DNA from: Marinimicrococcus sp033875255
Lineage (GTDB): Bacteria; Pseudomonadota; Alphaproteobacteria; Geminicoccales; Geminicoccaceae
DNA length: 64,000 nt
Assembly (NCBI GenBank): GCA_033875255.1
Contig: JAWZSN010000016.1
Coordinates: forward strand, 1 to 64,000
Direction: 5' to 3'
The notes below the pieces were generated by a model. The model had not been told where the DNA came from, did not search any database, and was given only the letters and a program-made list of their open reading frames with translations. A program made the position numbers and the translations under genes. Below are positions 1-7,986 of the stretch, piece after piece (position 1 is the stretch's first letter; every line of letters begins with the position of its first letter).

Positions 1-63
1 GAGGCCAAAGCGCCGCTGCTGCCTTCCGCACCGCCCGTACCTGTGGAGAAGAAGAGAGAGAAA

Positions 64-87
64 GCCGCGCGCAGCGCCTTGCGCGGC
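64..87 (-). repeat. Hairpin repeat, copy 1 (terminator-like)
   Basis: GCCGCGC at 64-70 is the reverse complement of GCGCGGC at 81-87, enclosing a 10-base loop. Read on the minus strand the hairpin is followed by a pyrimidine-rich tract (TTTCTCTCTCTTC), so it looks like an intrinsic terminator for transcription coming from the right. It sits 97 bases upstream of the gene at 185, pointing away from it. The same hairpin recurs five more times before 9 kb, always in gene-poor DNA. Confidence 0.7.
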
Positions 88-142
88 ACCGCTGCCACGG
101 GCGTCACATCATTGCGGCATGTTGGCAGATATTCCTCGACTA

Positions 143-179
143 TGCTACCCTAGCGCCATAGCGATCCTATTTCGCGAGG
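143..179 (+). promoter_or_regulatory. Leader shared with the gene at 8832: extended -10 and ribosome binding site
   Basis: TGCTACCCT at 143-151 resembles an extended -10 element. TCGCGAGG at 172-179 contains a GAGG ribosome binding site ending 5 bases before the ATG at 185. The paralogous gene on the minus strand (ATG at 8832) has TGCTATCCT and the identical TCGCGAGG at exactly the same distances from its start, which supports both the start codon and a common origin. No convincing -35 box was identified, so the promoter reading is an inference. Confidence 0.5.
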
Positions 180-184
180 TCGTC

Positions 185-844
185 ATGCCGAGCAGCCCCA
201 CCGCAGCCCAGTCCGATACCTCCCGCCGCAACGGCGGGCGCTCGCACGGTCCCGCCAGCGAGGAGGGCAAGGCCAGGAGCGCCAGGAACGGCACAAGGCA
301 CGGGCTGTTTGCGGCCGAGCTGGAGCTGACGTCCGAGGAACAGGCGCACTTTGAGGCGCTGCGCGACGATCTCGGCCGCCGGCACCGGCCGGCGGGCGCG
401 GCGGAGGAGCACTGGGTGCGGCAGGTGGCGGTGACGATGCTGCGCCGCGAGCGGCTCGATGCGTTGGAGATGCGGGTGCTGGACCTGGCGTTGGAGGGGG
501 CAGACGCCGTGCGCGAGGCGGGCCTGCCCTCGCCGGCCACGGTGCTGCGCTACCGCGCCCGCCTGCAGCGCGACCACGAGCATGCCATGAGAGAGCTCGC
601 CGCCGCCCGCGACGCGCGGGGCCGCAACTTCTCGGAAAACTCGAACCCGACGCCGGACATGGCGGCACAGCTGGCGCAGATCGAGGCCGAGGCCGCTGCC
701 GCAGCCGACCGCGACATCGCCCGCCTCCTCGCCATGCGTGGCATGGACGGCAAACTCGAACCCGAGCCGGCGTCGCCCTTCGCCCTCAACCGGGCGCAGC
801 GGCGCCGGCTGGAGGCCCGGCAGCGGCAGGCGGCGTGCGGGTGA
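185..844 (+). CDS. Hypothetical protein of the GP-x(4)-GKARS-x-RN-x(2)-RHGL family
   Basis: A 219-residue protein of unknown function. The N-terminus carries a glycine/arginine stretch (SRRNGGRSHGPASEEGKARS, then ARNGTRHGL), a motif I know from small hypothetical proteins present in several copies in many alphaproteobacterial genomes. A charged, probably helical middle (WVRQ...LRRERLDALEMR) follows, then a C-terminus with short Asn/Glu-Pro motifs (ENSNP, KLEPEP) and an Arg-rich end (NRAQRRRLEARQRQ). ATG 185 is chosen over the upstream ATG 119 because GAGG lies 5 bases ahead and the leader matches that of the paralogue at 8832. The protein has no signal peptide or membrane segment. The Arg-rich ends could bind nucleic acid, but that is a guess. 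Confidence 0.65.
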   Translation: MPSSPTAAQSDTSRRNGGRSHGPASEEGKARSARNGTRHGLFAAELELTSEEQAHFEALRDDLGRRHRPAGAAEEHWVRQVAVTMLRRERLDALEMRVLDLALEGADAVREAGLPSPATVLRYRARLQRDHEHAMRELAAARDARGRNFSENSNPTPDMAAQLAQIEAEAAAAADRDIARLLAMRGMDGKLEPEPASPFALNRAQRRRLEARQRQAACG

Positions 845-893
845 GGCGCGGTGAAGGAATCGACGTGGCGGCGGAGCGGGCGGAGAGAAGGGA

Positions 894-1140
894 GCCGTGC
901 AAGGCGCTGCGCGCGGCTTCTTTTCTCTTCTTCTACAGGTCGTGCTGGCGCGTGGGACGACAGCGCTGCCTGGTCCTCGCGGATTGGGCATGCGAGCGGC
1001 GGCAAAGACGTGCGTTCACGCTTCCTCAACCTCTCCGAGGATGGCCTGCCTGATGGTGGGAGAGGTGCGGCCCCAGGATCGCGCGGCAGCGGAGTCCCAC
1101 CCCGACAGGATGCCGAAGACCAGTAAAGGCAGGGTGAACA
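894..1140 (+). repeat. Hairpin repeat copy 2 with downstream tail module
   Basis: GCCGTGC (894-900) pairs with GCGCGGC (911-917) with one imperfect pair, followed by the T-rich stretch TTCTTTTCTCTTCTTCT. Placed 50 bases after the stop at 844 on the same strand, it could end transcription of that gene. From about 1056 to 1135 there is a conserved tail (GATGGTGGGAGAGGTGC, then GGAGTCCCACCCCG) that is also found after hairpin copies 4 and 6. Nothing coding is evident in 845-1311. Confidence 0.6.
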
Positions 1141-1170
1141 GGCACAGTCGCGACTGCGAGAAGAAAAAAA

Positions 1171-1229
1171 GCCGCGCGCAGCGCCTTGCGCGGCACCGGC
1201 ACCACGAGCCTTGCCGCTATTTCGGCATG
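1171..1229 (-). repeat. Hairpin repeat copy 3 plus truncated leader remnant
   Basis: A perfect GCCGCGC (1171-1177) / GCGCGGC (1188-1194) stem. On the minus strand it is followed by seven T residues, so it may terminate the DUF1127 gene that ends at 1312. On its other side, after 24 bases, comes ATTTCGGCATG (1219-1229). The gene at 185 has ATTGCGGCATG 23 bases after hairpin copy 1. This copy therefore appears to keep the start of the same gene leader with the gene itself lost. Confidence 0.55.
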
Positions 1230-1278
1230 TCGCCGTTTGGTGGGCTCGCCAATCGGGGACTTCCGCTCCCGGCCCGGC

Positions 1279-1303
1279 GCGGCGGCCCGGGTGGGGCCGC
1301 CGC
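1279..1303 (-). terminator. Strong GC hairpin after the DUF1127 gene
   Basis: GCGGCGGCCC (1279-1288) and GGGCCGCCGC (1294-1303) form a 10-base-pair stem with a 5-base loop, 8 bases beyond the stop of the minus-strand gene. There is no T-tract, so it may stabilise the mRNA end rather than terminate. Hairpin copy 3 lies further downstream. Confidence 0.4.
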
Positions 1304-1311
1304 TGCTTGCG

Positions 1312-1521
1312 TCATTCCCGCCAGAACGGCTTGGCGCTCTCCTGCCAGGCGTCTGCGCGGCTGATGCCGATGTCCTTGAGGAGGTGGTCGTCGAGACCGG
1401 CCAGGTCGCGGCGCTGGCGGTAGCGCTCAAGCCAGAGCAGGACCAGGTCCGCGAGCTCCCGCGCGATGCCCTTGGGTGTGGCAGGGGTGCAGGTGACGGA
1501 GGTGTGGGTCAGCGTGCTCAT
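1312..1521 (-). CDS. DUF1127 domain protein
   Basis: A 69-residue protein whose C-terminal half is a typical DUF1127 (YjiS-like) segment: WLERYRQRRDLAGLDDHLLK then DIGISRADA. These small Arg-rich proteins are abundant in Alphaproteobacteria; in some species members are linked to phosphate and carbon metabolism through RNA turnover, but the role of this one is unknown. It is divergent from the LysR gene at 1626 across about 100 bases, a common arrangement in which the regulator controls the neighbour. A hairpin follows its stop at 1279-1303. Confidence 0.85.
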   Translation of the reverse strand: MSTLTHTSVTCTPATPKGIARELADLVLLWLERYRQRRDLAGLDDHLLKDIGISRADAWQESAKPFWRE

Positions 1522-1625
1522 CTTCAGGCTCCCCTTGGAGCAGTGACGAGCCGAGGCTAGAATTAGCCGTGCTTGCGCACAAACGATGGTTTCTGGGTCT
1601 ATGGCTTAGCGGAGCTTGCCCTTCC

Positions 1626-2549
1626 ATGCCGTCTTTGCCACCGATGCCGCCGATGAACGCGCTGCGGGCCTTCGAGGCAGCCGCCCGCCATGCCAGCTTC
1701 GTGCGGGCCGCCGGCGAGCTGCACGTGACCCCGGCGGCGGTGAGCCAGCAGGTGCGCCAGCTCGAGCAGGTTCTGGGCGTGGAGCTGTTCCGCCGGCTGC
1801 CGCGCGGCCTCATGCTCACCGAGATCGGCCGGGCCTGCCTGCCCGAGCTGCAGAAGGGCTTCGCCCATCTCGCCCGGGCGGTGGAGAACATGGTGCGCGG
1901 CTCGCCGGTGGGGCCGCTCACCGTCTCGGTGATCCCCTCCTTCGCGGCGCGCTGGCTGGTGCCCCGGCTGCGCGGCTTCGTCGAGACCTATCCCGAGATC
2001 GACATCACCATCCGCTCGGAGCTGCGCAGCGTCGACTTCGCCCACGAGGAGGTGGACCTGGGTATCCGCTACGGGCGCGGCGTCTATCCGGGGCTGGACG
2101 CCACGCTGCTGCTCACCGAGGAGGTCTTCCCGGTCTGCGCCCCGAGCCTCCTCAACGGCCCGAAGCCGCTGCGGCGGCTCGCCGACCTGCGCCACCACAC
2201 TTTGCTCCACGACCGCCAGCTGACCGGCGAGGAGCCTTCGCTCGCCTGGGCGCGCTGGCTGCGCGATGCCGGCCTGCGCGAGATCGACCCCGAGCGCGGG
2301 CCGGGCTTCACCGACGCGGTGATGCTGGTCGAGGCGGCGGTGCGCGGCATGGGCGTGGCGCTCGGGCGGACGGCGCTGGTGGCCGACGAGCTCGAGGCGG
2401 GCAGGCTGGTGCGACCCTTCCCGGTAGCCGTGCCGGCCGACTATGCCTACTACGCGGTAGTCCCGCAGGGCCGGGTGCGCAGCCCGCGGGTGCGACCCTT
2501 CCTCGACTGGCTGGAGACCGAGGCGGCGCGCTCCATGACGCTCGCCTGA
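1626..2549 (+). CDS. LysR-family transcriptional regulator, GcvA-like
   Basis: A 307-residue LysR regulator. The N-terminal winged helix-turn-helix (about residues 10-70) reads NALRAFEAAARHASFVRAAG followed by LHVTPAAVSQQVRQLE, which is typical of the GcvA group. A periplasmic-binding-protein-like effector domain occupies about residues 95-300. ATG 1626 is preceded by GGAG at 1611-1614; ATGs at 1644 and 1653 are alternatives. Its target is not evident. It is divergent from the DUF1127 gene and lies just upstream of the nucleoside transporter, so either could be regulated. Effector unknown. Confidence 0.85.
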   Translation: MPSLPPMPPMNALRAFEAAARHASFVRAAGELHVTPAAVSQQVRQLEQVLGVELFRRLPRGLMLTEIGRACLPELQKGFAHLARAVENMVRGSPVGPLTVSVIPSFAARWLVPRLRGFVETYPEIDITIRSELRSVDFAHEEVDLGIRYGRGVYPGLDATLLLTEEVFPVCAPSLLNGPKPLRRLADLRHHTLLHDRQLTGEEPSLAWARWLRDAGLREIDPERGPGFTDAVMLVEAAVRGMGVALGRTALVADELEAGRLVRPFPVAVPADYAYYAVVPQGRVRSPRVRPFLDWLETEAARSMTLA

Positions 2550-2572
2550 CCAAGCGAGCCGTTGGCATTTTT
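2540..2572 (+). terminator. Possible weak terminator after the LysR gene
   Basis: GCTCGC (2540-2545) and GCGAGC (2554-2559) can pair across the stop codon, followed 8 bases later by five T residues. The stem is short and the T-tract is displaced, so it is at best a weak terminator. The T-tract overlaps the promoter candidate for the next gene. Confidence 0.3.
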
Positions 2573-2590
2573 GCGCTGCAACCGTAGATT
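2562..2590 (+). promoter_or_regulatory. Sigma-70-type promoter for the nucleoside transporter operon
   Basis: TTGGCA (2562-2567) and TAGATT (2585-2590) are separated by 17 bases and lie 42 bases before the ATG of the binding-protein gene. Five of six -35 and four of six -10 positions match consensus. Confidence 0.5.
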
Positions 2591-2632
2591 CACGGCAACG
2601 ACGGGGAATGGCCTGGTGGCGGGGAGGACTTC

Positions 2633-3616
2633 ATGCTCGGCAGGATCGGTGCGGCGCTGGTGGCGGGCCTGCTCGCCACGGCAGCGCAGGCGGCGGACTT
2701 CACGCCGGCCATCATCTACGACATGGGCGGCAAGTTCGACAAAAGCTTCAACGAGGCGGCCTATGCCGGCGCCGAGCGCTTCAAGGCGGAGGCCGGCACC
2801 GACTATCTCGAGTTCGAGATCACCAACGAGAGCCAGCGCGACCAGGCCTTGAGCCGGATGGCGCGGCGCGATGCCAGCATCGTCACCACGGTGGGCTTCT
2901 CCTTCGCCACGCCGCTCGAGCAGCTGGCCTCCGACTTTCCCGATACGAGCTTCACCATCATCGACGGGGTGGTGGACAAGCCCAACGTCCAGTCGGTGAT
3001 CTTCAAGGACCATGAGGGCTCGTTCCTGGTCGGCATGGCGGCGGCGCTCAAGAGCCAGACCGGCACCATCGGCTTCGTCGGCGGCATGGACATCCCGCTG
3101 ATCCGAAACTTCGCCTACGGCTACGAGCAGGGGGCGAGGCACGTGAACCCGGACATCGAGGTGCTGGTGAACATGACAGGCACCACCCCGGCCGCCTGGA
3201 ACGATCCGGCCAAGGGCAGGGAACTCGCCATCAGCCAGTTCGACCGCGGCGCCGACGTCGTGTTCGCGGCGGCCGGCGGCACGGGCCTGGGCGTACTCCA
3301 GGCGGCGGCCGATCTGGGCAAGTTCTCCATCGGCGTCGACAGCAACCAGAACCACCTGCACCCGGGCAGCGTGCTGACCTCCATGCTCAAGCGGGTCGAC
3401 GTCGCGGTCTACAACGCCTTCAAGACCGCGAGCGAGGGCACCTGGCAAGCCGGGATGCTCGATCTGGGCCTGGCCGAGGAGGGCGTCGACTATGCCCTCG
3501 ACGAGCATAACCGCGCGGTGCTGACGCCCGATATCGTGGAGAAGCTGGACCTGGCCAAGAAGCAGATCGTCGCCGGCGAGCTCGAGGTCGAAAGCTACTA
3601 CGACAAGCAGAAGTGA
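2633..3616 (+). CDS. BMP-family ABC transporter substrate-binding protein
   Basis: A 327-residue periplasmic binding protein of the BMP/Med (PnrA-like) family, which captures purine or other nucleosides for import. A signal peptide ends at AQA (residue 20) before ADFTP. Family hallmarks are present: YDMGGKFDKSFNEAAYAGAE near the N-terminus, IVTTVGFSFATP, GSFLVGMAAALKSQTGTIGF and a GADVVFAAAGGTGLGVLQAA segment near residue 210. It opens a four-gene operon with a two-domain ATPase (GTGA overlap) and two permeases, the standard order for this importer class. The nucleoside catabolic genes further downstream support a nucleoside substrate, although some relatives carry other ligands. Confidence 0.92.
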   Translation: MLGRIGAALVAGLLATAAQAADFTPAIIYDMGGKFDKSFNEAAYAGAERFKAEAGTDYLEFEITNESQRDQALSRMARRDASIVTTVGFSFATPLEQLASDFPDTSFTIIDGVVDKPNVQSVIFKDHEGSFLVGMAAALKSQTGTIGFVGGMDIPLIRNFAYGYEQGARHVNPDIEVLVNMTGTTPAAWNDPAKGRELAISQFDRGADVVFAAAGGTGLGVLQAAADLGKFSIGVDSNQNHLHPGSVLTSMLKRVDVAVYNAFKTASEGTWQAGMLDLGLAEEGVDYALDEHNRAVLTPDIVEKLDLAKKQIVAGELEVESYYDKQK

Positions 3617-5160
3617 GCGGCCCCGGCCTCGCGGCAGCGGCCGGTGCGCTCGCACCGGCCGTCGAGCTGCGTGGTATCTCCAAGAGCTTCGGCGCCGTCA
3701 GGGCCAACCAGGGCGTCGACCTCGCCGTGCCCGCCGGCACCATCCACGGCATCATCGGCGAGAACGGGGCCGGGAAGTCGACCTTGATGAACATCCTCTA
3801 CGGCTACTACCAGGCCGACGAGGGCAGCATCCTGGTGGAGGGCCGCGAGCGCCGCATCGCCCGCCCGGACGACGCCATCCGGGCCGGCATCGGCATGGTC
3901 CACCAGCATTTCATGCTGGTCGAGCCGTTCACCGTGCTGGAGAACGTGCTGCTGGGGGCGGAGGGCGGGCTGCTGCTCGAGACCGGCCGCGCCCGGGCGC
4001 GCGAGAGCCTGGCTGCGCTGGAGCGCGATTACGGGCTCGAGGTCGACCCCGACGCCAGGGTGCGCGATCTGCCGGTGGGCCTGCAGCAGCGGGTCGAGAT
4101 CCTCAAGGCGCTCTATCGCGGGGCCCATGTGCTGGTGCTCGACGAGCCCACCGGCGTGCTGACGCCGCAGGAGGCCGACCATCTCTTCCGGATCCTGCGC
4201 AATCTCCGCGACCAGGGCCGCACGGTGCTGCTCATCACCCACAAGCTGCGCGAGATCATGGCGGTGACCGACGCGGTCAGCGTCATGCGCCAGGGCCGCA
4301 TGGTGGCGCACCGCAAGACGGCCGAGACCAGCCGTGAGGAGCTGGCCGAGCTGATGGTGGGCCGCAAGGTACTGCTCAGGGTCGAGAAAGGTCCGGCCCG
4401 CCCGCGCGAGCCGGTGCTCGAGGTGCGCGGGCTAGAGGTCAGGGACGAGCAGGGTGTTCCCCGCGTCAAGGGGGTGAGCTTCGACGTGCGTGCCGGCGAG
4501 ATCGTCGGCATCGCCGGCATCGCCGGCAACGGCCAGAGCGAGCTTTTGGAAGCGCTGGCCGGCATCCGGCCCATGGCGCGCGGCACCGCCATGCTGCGCG
4601 GCCAGAGGCTGGGCGATGCCATCACCGCGCGCCTGCAGGGCCTTGGCCACGTGCCCGAGGACCGGCTGCGCATGGGCCTGGTGAAGGGCTTTGCCGCCTG
4701 GCAGAACGCCATCCTGGGCTATCAGCGCCAGCCGGACTACTGCCGGCGCGGCTTCCTGCGCCGCGGCCGCCTGCTCAAGCTCTGCCGCGACTGGCTCGAG
4801 CGCTACGATGTGCGGCCGCGCGACCCGCTGCTCGAGGTCACCTCCTTTTCCGGCGGCAACCAGCAAAAGCTGGTCCTCGCCCGCGAGATGGAGCACGACC
4901 CCGATCTCCTGCTGGTCGGTCAGCCGACCCGCGGCGTCGACATCGGCGCCATCGAGTTCATCCACAGGGGACTGATCGAGATGCGCGACGCCGGCAAGGC
5001 GGTGCTGCTGGTCTCGGTGGAGCTCGACGAGATCCTGGCCCTGGCCGACCGGATACTCGTGATGTTCGACGGCACCATGACCGGCGAGCTTTCGTCCGAA
5101 GAGGCCGAGGAGCGGCGGATCGGCCTGCTCATGGCCGGCATCACGGCGGAGGCCGCCTGA
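3613..5160 (+). CDS. Nucleoside ABC transporter ATP-binding protein (two ABC domains)
   Basis: A 515-residue tandem ABC ATPase that powers the BMP-type importer. The first domain (about 15-255) has Walker A GENGAGKST at 49-57, a degenerate signature LPVGLQQRVE and Walker B VLVLDEPT. The second (about 265-510) has GIAGNGQSE in place of a canonical P-loop and the signature SFSGGNQQKL, with Walker B modified to LLLVGQPT. This asymmetry is normal for the RbsA/YufO class. The GTG start overlaps the preceding stop (GTGA), and the following permease begins inside its stop codon, so the operon is translationally coupled. Confidence 0.93.
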   Translation: MSGPGLAAAAGALAPAVELRGISKSFGAVRANQGVDLAVPAGTIHGIIGENGAGKSTLMNILYGYYQADEGSILVEGRERRIARPDDAIRAGIGMVHQHFMLVEPFTVLENVLLGAEGGLLLETGRARARESLAALERDYGLEVDPDARVRDLPVGLQQRVEILKALYRGAHVLVLDEPTGVLTPQEADHLFRILRNLRDQGRTVLLITHKLREIMAVTDAVSVMRQGRMVAHRKTAETSREELAELMVGRKVLLRVEKGPARPREPVLEVRGLEVRDEQGVPRVKGVSFDVRAGEIVGIAGIAGNGQSELLEALAGIRPMARGTAMLRGQRLGDAITARLQGLGHVPEDRLRMGLVKGFAAWQNAILGYQRQPDYCRRGFLRRGRLLKLCRDWLERYDVRPRDPLLEVTSFSGGNQQKLVLAREMEHDPDLLLVGQPTRGVDIGAIEFIHRGLIEMRDAGKAVLLVSVELDEILALADRILVMFDGTMTGELSSEEAEERRIGLLMAGITAEAA

Positions 5161-6263
5161 TGGCGCGCGCCATGAGGCTGCCCGCCTGGGTCGATCTCGG
5201 GCTGATCCCGTTCCTCAACCTCGCCATGGCGTTCCTGGTGACGGCGCTGATCGTGCTGCTGATCGGCGAGGACCCGGTGGAAGCCCTGCGCCTGCTGATG
5301 TTCGGCGCGTTCGGCTATGGCGAGGCCGTGGGCTACACGCTCTACTACGCCACCAACTTCATCTTCACCGGGCTGGCCGTGGCGCTGGCCTTCCATGCCG
5401 GGCTCTTCAACATAGGCGGCGAGGGCCAGGCCTATCTGGGCGGGCTGGGTGCCGGTCTCGTGGCCATCTGGCTCGGCCACCTCCACCCCTTGCTGACGGT
5501 GCCGATGGCAGTCCTCGGGGCTGCCCTGCTGGGCGGCCTGTGGGGCTGGATCCCAGGCTGGCTGCAGGCGCGGCGCGGCAGCCACGTGGTCATCACCACC
5601 ATCATGCTGAACTTCGTGGCAGCCGCGGTGATGACCTACATGCTGGTCAACATCCTTATCCGCCCCGGCCAGTCGGCCCCGGAGAGCGTGGTCTTCGACG
5701 AGCGCATCTGGCTGCCCATGCTGGGCCAGCTCCTGGCGCCGCTGGGGCTCGATCTCGGCCGCTCGCCGGCCAACCTCTCGCTGCTCCTGGCCCTTCTCTG
5801 CTGCCTCGCCGTGTGGCTCTTCGTGTGGAAGAGCCGGCGGGGCTACGAGCTGCGCGTGGTCGGCCGCAGCGAGGCCGCCGCCGTCTATGCCGGGGTGGCG
5901 CCCGGCCGGGTGATCATTCTCGCCATGACCCTCTCCGGCGCGCTCGCCGGGCTCATGGCGGTCAACGAGATCCTGGGCGCCCAGCACCGGCTGCTGCTGG
6001 GCTTTACCGGCGGCTACGGGTTCGTCGGCATCGCCGTGGCGCTGATGGGGCGCAGCCATCCGATGGGGATCCTGCTCTCGGCCCTGCTGTTCGGCGCCCT
6101 CTACCAGGGGGGCTCGGAGCTCGCCTTCGACATGCCGCGCGTCAGCCGCGACATGGTGGTGGTGATCCAGGGGCTGGTCATTCTCTTCGCCGGTGCGCTG
6201 GAGCACATGTTCCGGCCCCGGCTGGAAGCGCTCTTCGCGCGCCCGGCGGTGGCGGCGGCCTGA
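5160..6263 (+). CDS. Nucleoside ABC transporter permease, first subunit
   Basis: A 367-residue inner-membrane permease of the BPD_transp_2 family with about nine to ten hydrophobic segments, starting with LIPFLNLAMAFLVTALIVLL. The family signature NIGGEGQAYLGGLGAG lies near residue 85, and a cytoplasmic loop MLNFVAAAVMTYMLVN follows at about 145. The ATG shares one base with the ATPase stop (TGATG). It pairs with the next gene to form the heterodimeric channel. Confidence 0.92.
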   Translation: MARAMRLPAWVDLGLIPFLNLAMAFLVTALIVLLIGEDPVEALRLLMFGAFGYGEAVGYTLYYATNFIFTGLAVALAFHAGLFNIGGEGQAYLGGLGAGLVAIWLGHLHPLLTVPMAVLGAALLGGLWGWIPGWLQARRGSHVVITTIMLNFVAAAVMTYMLVNILIRPGQSAPESVVFDERIWLPMLGQLLAPLGLDLGRSPANLSLLLALLCCLAVWLFVWKSRRGYELRVVGRSEAAAVYAGVAPGRVIILAMTLSGALAGLMAVNEILGAQHRLLLGFTGGYGFVGIAVALMGRSHPMGILLSALLFGALYQGGSELAFDMPRVSRDMVVVIQGLVILFAGALEHMFRPRLEALFARPAVAAA

Positions 6264-6264
6264 G

Positions 6265-7239
6265 ATGGACGAGATCTTCCTCCAGGTCCTGCTGCTCACC
6301 GACAGTACCGTGCGCCTCGCCACGCCGCTGGTGCTGGCGGCCCTAGCGGGCCTCTTCTCCGAACGCAGCGGCGTCGTCGACATCGGCCTCGAGGGCAAGA
6401 TGCTGGGAGCGGCCTTCGCCGCCGCGGCAGCGGCCCAGGTGACGGGCTCGGCGTGGATCGGCCTCTCGGCGGCGCTGGCCTGCTCCTTCTCGCTGGCCAT
6501 GGTTCACGGTTTTGCCTGCATCACCCACCGGGGCGACCAGGTGGTGACCGGCGTCGCCCTCAACATCGTGGTGGCGGGACTGGGGTCCACCCTGGCCGAT
6601 GCCTGGTTCGCGCAGGCCGGTCGTGTGCCGGTAACCGGTGCGGGCGCCCGTTTCGCGCCGATCGAGCTGCCCTTTGCCGAGGCGGCCCGCTCTGTTCCGG
6701 TGATCGGCACGTTCTATGCGGAGGTGGTGAGCGGCCACAATCTGCTGGTCTATCTGGCCGTGGCGGCACTGCCCTTCACCGCCTGGGTGATCTACCGGAC
6801 CCGCTTCGGCCTGCGCCTGCGGGCGGTGGGCGAGAGTCCCGAGGCGGTCGACACGGCCGGAATCGCGGTGGAATGGCTGCGTTACCGCGCGCTGATGGTC
6901 ACCGGCCTGCTGTGCGGCGCAGCCGGCGCCTACCTCTCCATCGCCCAGAACGCCGGCTTCCTGCGCGACATGACCGCCGGCAAGGGCTATCTCGCCCTGG
7001 CCGCCCTCATCTTCGGCAAGTGGCGGCCGGTGCCCGCCGTGCTCGCCTGCCTGCTCTTCGCCTTCACCGACGCGCTCCAGGCCCGGCTCCAGGGCACCGT
7101 GCTGCCGGTGGTCGGCCAGGTGCCGACCGAGGCCATCCAGGCGCTGCCCTATCTGCTCACCATCCTGCTCCTGGCAGGATTCGTCGGCCGCGCCGTCGCC
7201 CCCCGCGCCATCGGCCAGCCCTACGTGAAGGAGCGCTGA
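6265..7239 (+). CDS. Nucleoside ABC transporter permease, second subunit
   Basis: A 324-residue permease of the same family as its neighbour, with VVDIGLEGKMLGAAFAA near residue 38 as the signature and about eight hydrophobic segments. ATG 6265 lies one base after the preceding stop and is preferred to an upstream in-frame start inside the previous gene. It completes the transporter. The operon is followed by hairpin repeat copy 4 at 7275, which is T-rich on its 3' side and could terminate transcription. Confidence 0.92.
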   Translation: MDEIFLQVLLLTDSTVRLATPLVLAALAGLFSERSGVVDIGLEGKMLGAAFAAAAAAQVTGSAWIGLSAALACSFSLAMVHGFACITHRGDQVVTGVALNIVVAGLGSTLADAWFAQAGRVPVTGAGARFAPIELPFAEAARSVPVIGTFYAEVVSGHNLLVYLAVAALPFTAWVIYRTRFGLRLRAVGESPEAVDTAGIAVEWLRYRALMVTGLLCGAAGAYLSIAQNAGFLRDMTAGKGYLALAALIFGKWRPVPAVLACLLFAFTDALQARLQGTVLPVVGQVPTEAIQALPYLLTILLLAGFVGRAVAPRAIGQPYVKER

Positions 7240-7274
7240 GACCGTCGAGTGCCGGGAGAGGCCGTGACGACGGC

Positions 7275-7475
7275 GCCGTGAAAGGCGCTGCGCGGCTTTC
7301 TCTTCTCTAATTCTGTCAGTCTGGCCGTAGCGCCAGGCCTGACGGACTTTACCCTTCCTCAAGCTTTGTTCGGCCATTCTCCCGGACGCTGGAAGAGGTG
7401 CCGCCCCCCAGGCTTGGCGGCGGCGGAGTCCCACCCCAGCAGGATGGCAGGGTCGGGTTAAGCCATCATGAACGT
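7275..7475 (+). repeat. Hairpin repeat copy 4 with tail module
   Basis: GCCGTG (7275-7280) and GCGCGGC (7290-7296) form an imperfect hairpin followed by TTTCTCTTCTC. The tail continues with ATTCTGTCAGTCTGGC, CCTTCCTCAA, GGAAGAGGTGCCGC, GGCGGAGTCCCACCCC and CAGGATGGC up to about 7460. The same elements occur in the same order after copies 2 and 6. It lies directly after the transporter operon. Confidence 0.6.
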
Positions 7476-7633
7476 ATCGGGCCGGATGGCAGGCGTCCGG
7501 AACCGGCACCAGGCGAGATGAACAAGTGATCGATCCCTGCCATCGCGCTGAGCCAGTTGGCGGTGCGGTCAGGGCAGGCCATGTCCTTCGCTCTGGCGGT
7601 CGGCCGTGCGGGCGGGCAGCGGGTCAACAATCT

Positions 7634-7707
7634 AGGCTCCGCCCGGCCGCTGCTCGGGTTCGAGTTTGCCGAGTGGAACGGTTCTGAAGGGTCGAGCTCC
7701 GGGGCGG
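7634..7707 (-). pseudogene. Fragment of the C-terminal coding region of the gene at 7987-8832
   Basis: On the minus strand this stretch reads APELDPSEPFHSANSNPSSG, matching APELDPSAPLHRGKVEPEQR near the C-terminus of the complete gene at 7987-8832. The DNA is also similar (CGGCCGCTGCTCGGGTTCGA in both). Upstream coding similarity is not evident, so it appears to be a decayed partial copy. No functional protein is proposed. Confidence 0.45.
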
Positions 7708-7730
7708 CAACCCACACCCCGGCCCTCCGC

Positions 7731-7775
7731 TCCGCGGGCGCTGCGCGCGGCCTTTCCTGTCTCCTCTTGTCAGTC
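7731..7775 (+). repeat. Hairpin repeat copy 5 (degenerate)
   Basis: TCCGCGGGCGCTGCGCGCGG matches the 3' half of the other hairpins (GGCGCTGCGCGCGGC), but the left arm is changed, so the stem is poor. It is followed by CCTTTCCTGTCTCCTCTTGT and CAGTCGG, echoing the tails of copies 4 and 6. The rest of 7475-7986 shows no convincing gene. Confidence 0.45.
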
Positions 7776-7986
7776 GGAGCAGCGCAGGAACGGGCGCTCC
7801 CGCCCCTCCTTGCCGGCCCCGGCACCGGCCCCTCCATCTCCGTCCCTGCACCGGCGGCCTTGCCGGGTTCGTCCTTCCCGCCGCGGCAACGCCGCCCCCG
7901 GCCGCCCCGACGCGGCGGAAATGTTACCAGGTATGATTAACAGATGGTTGATGCCTCCCGTGGCGCGAAGACGGCTCCTCCTGCGG

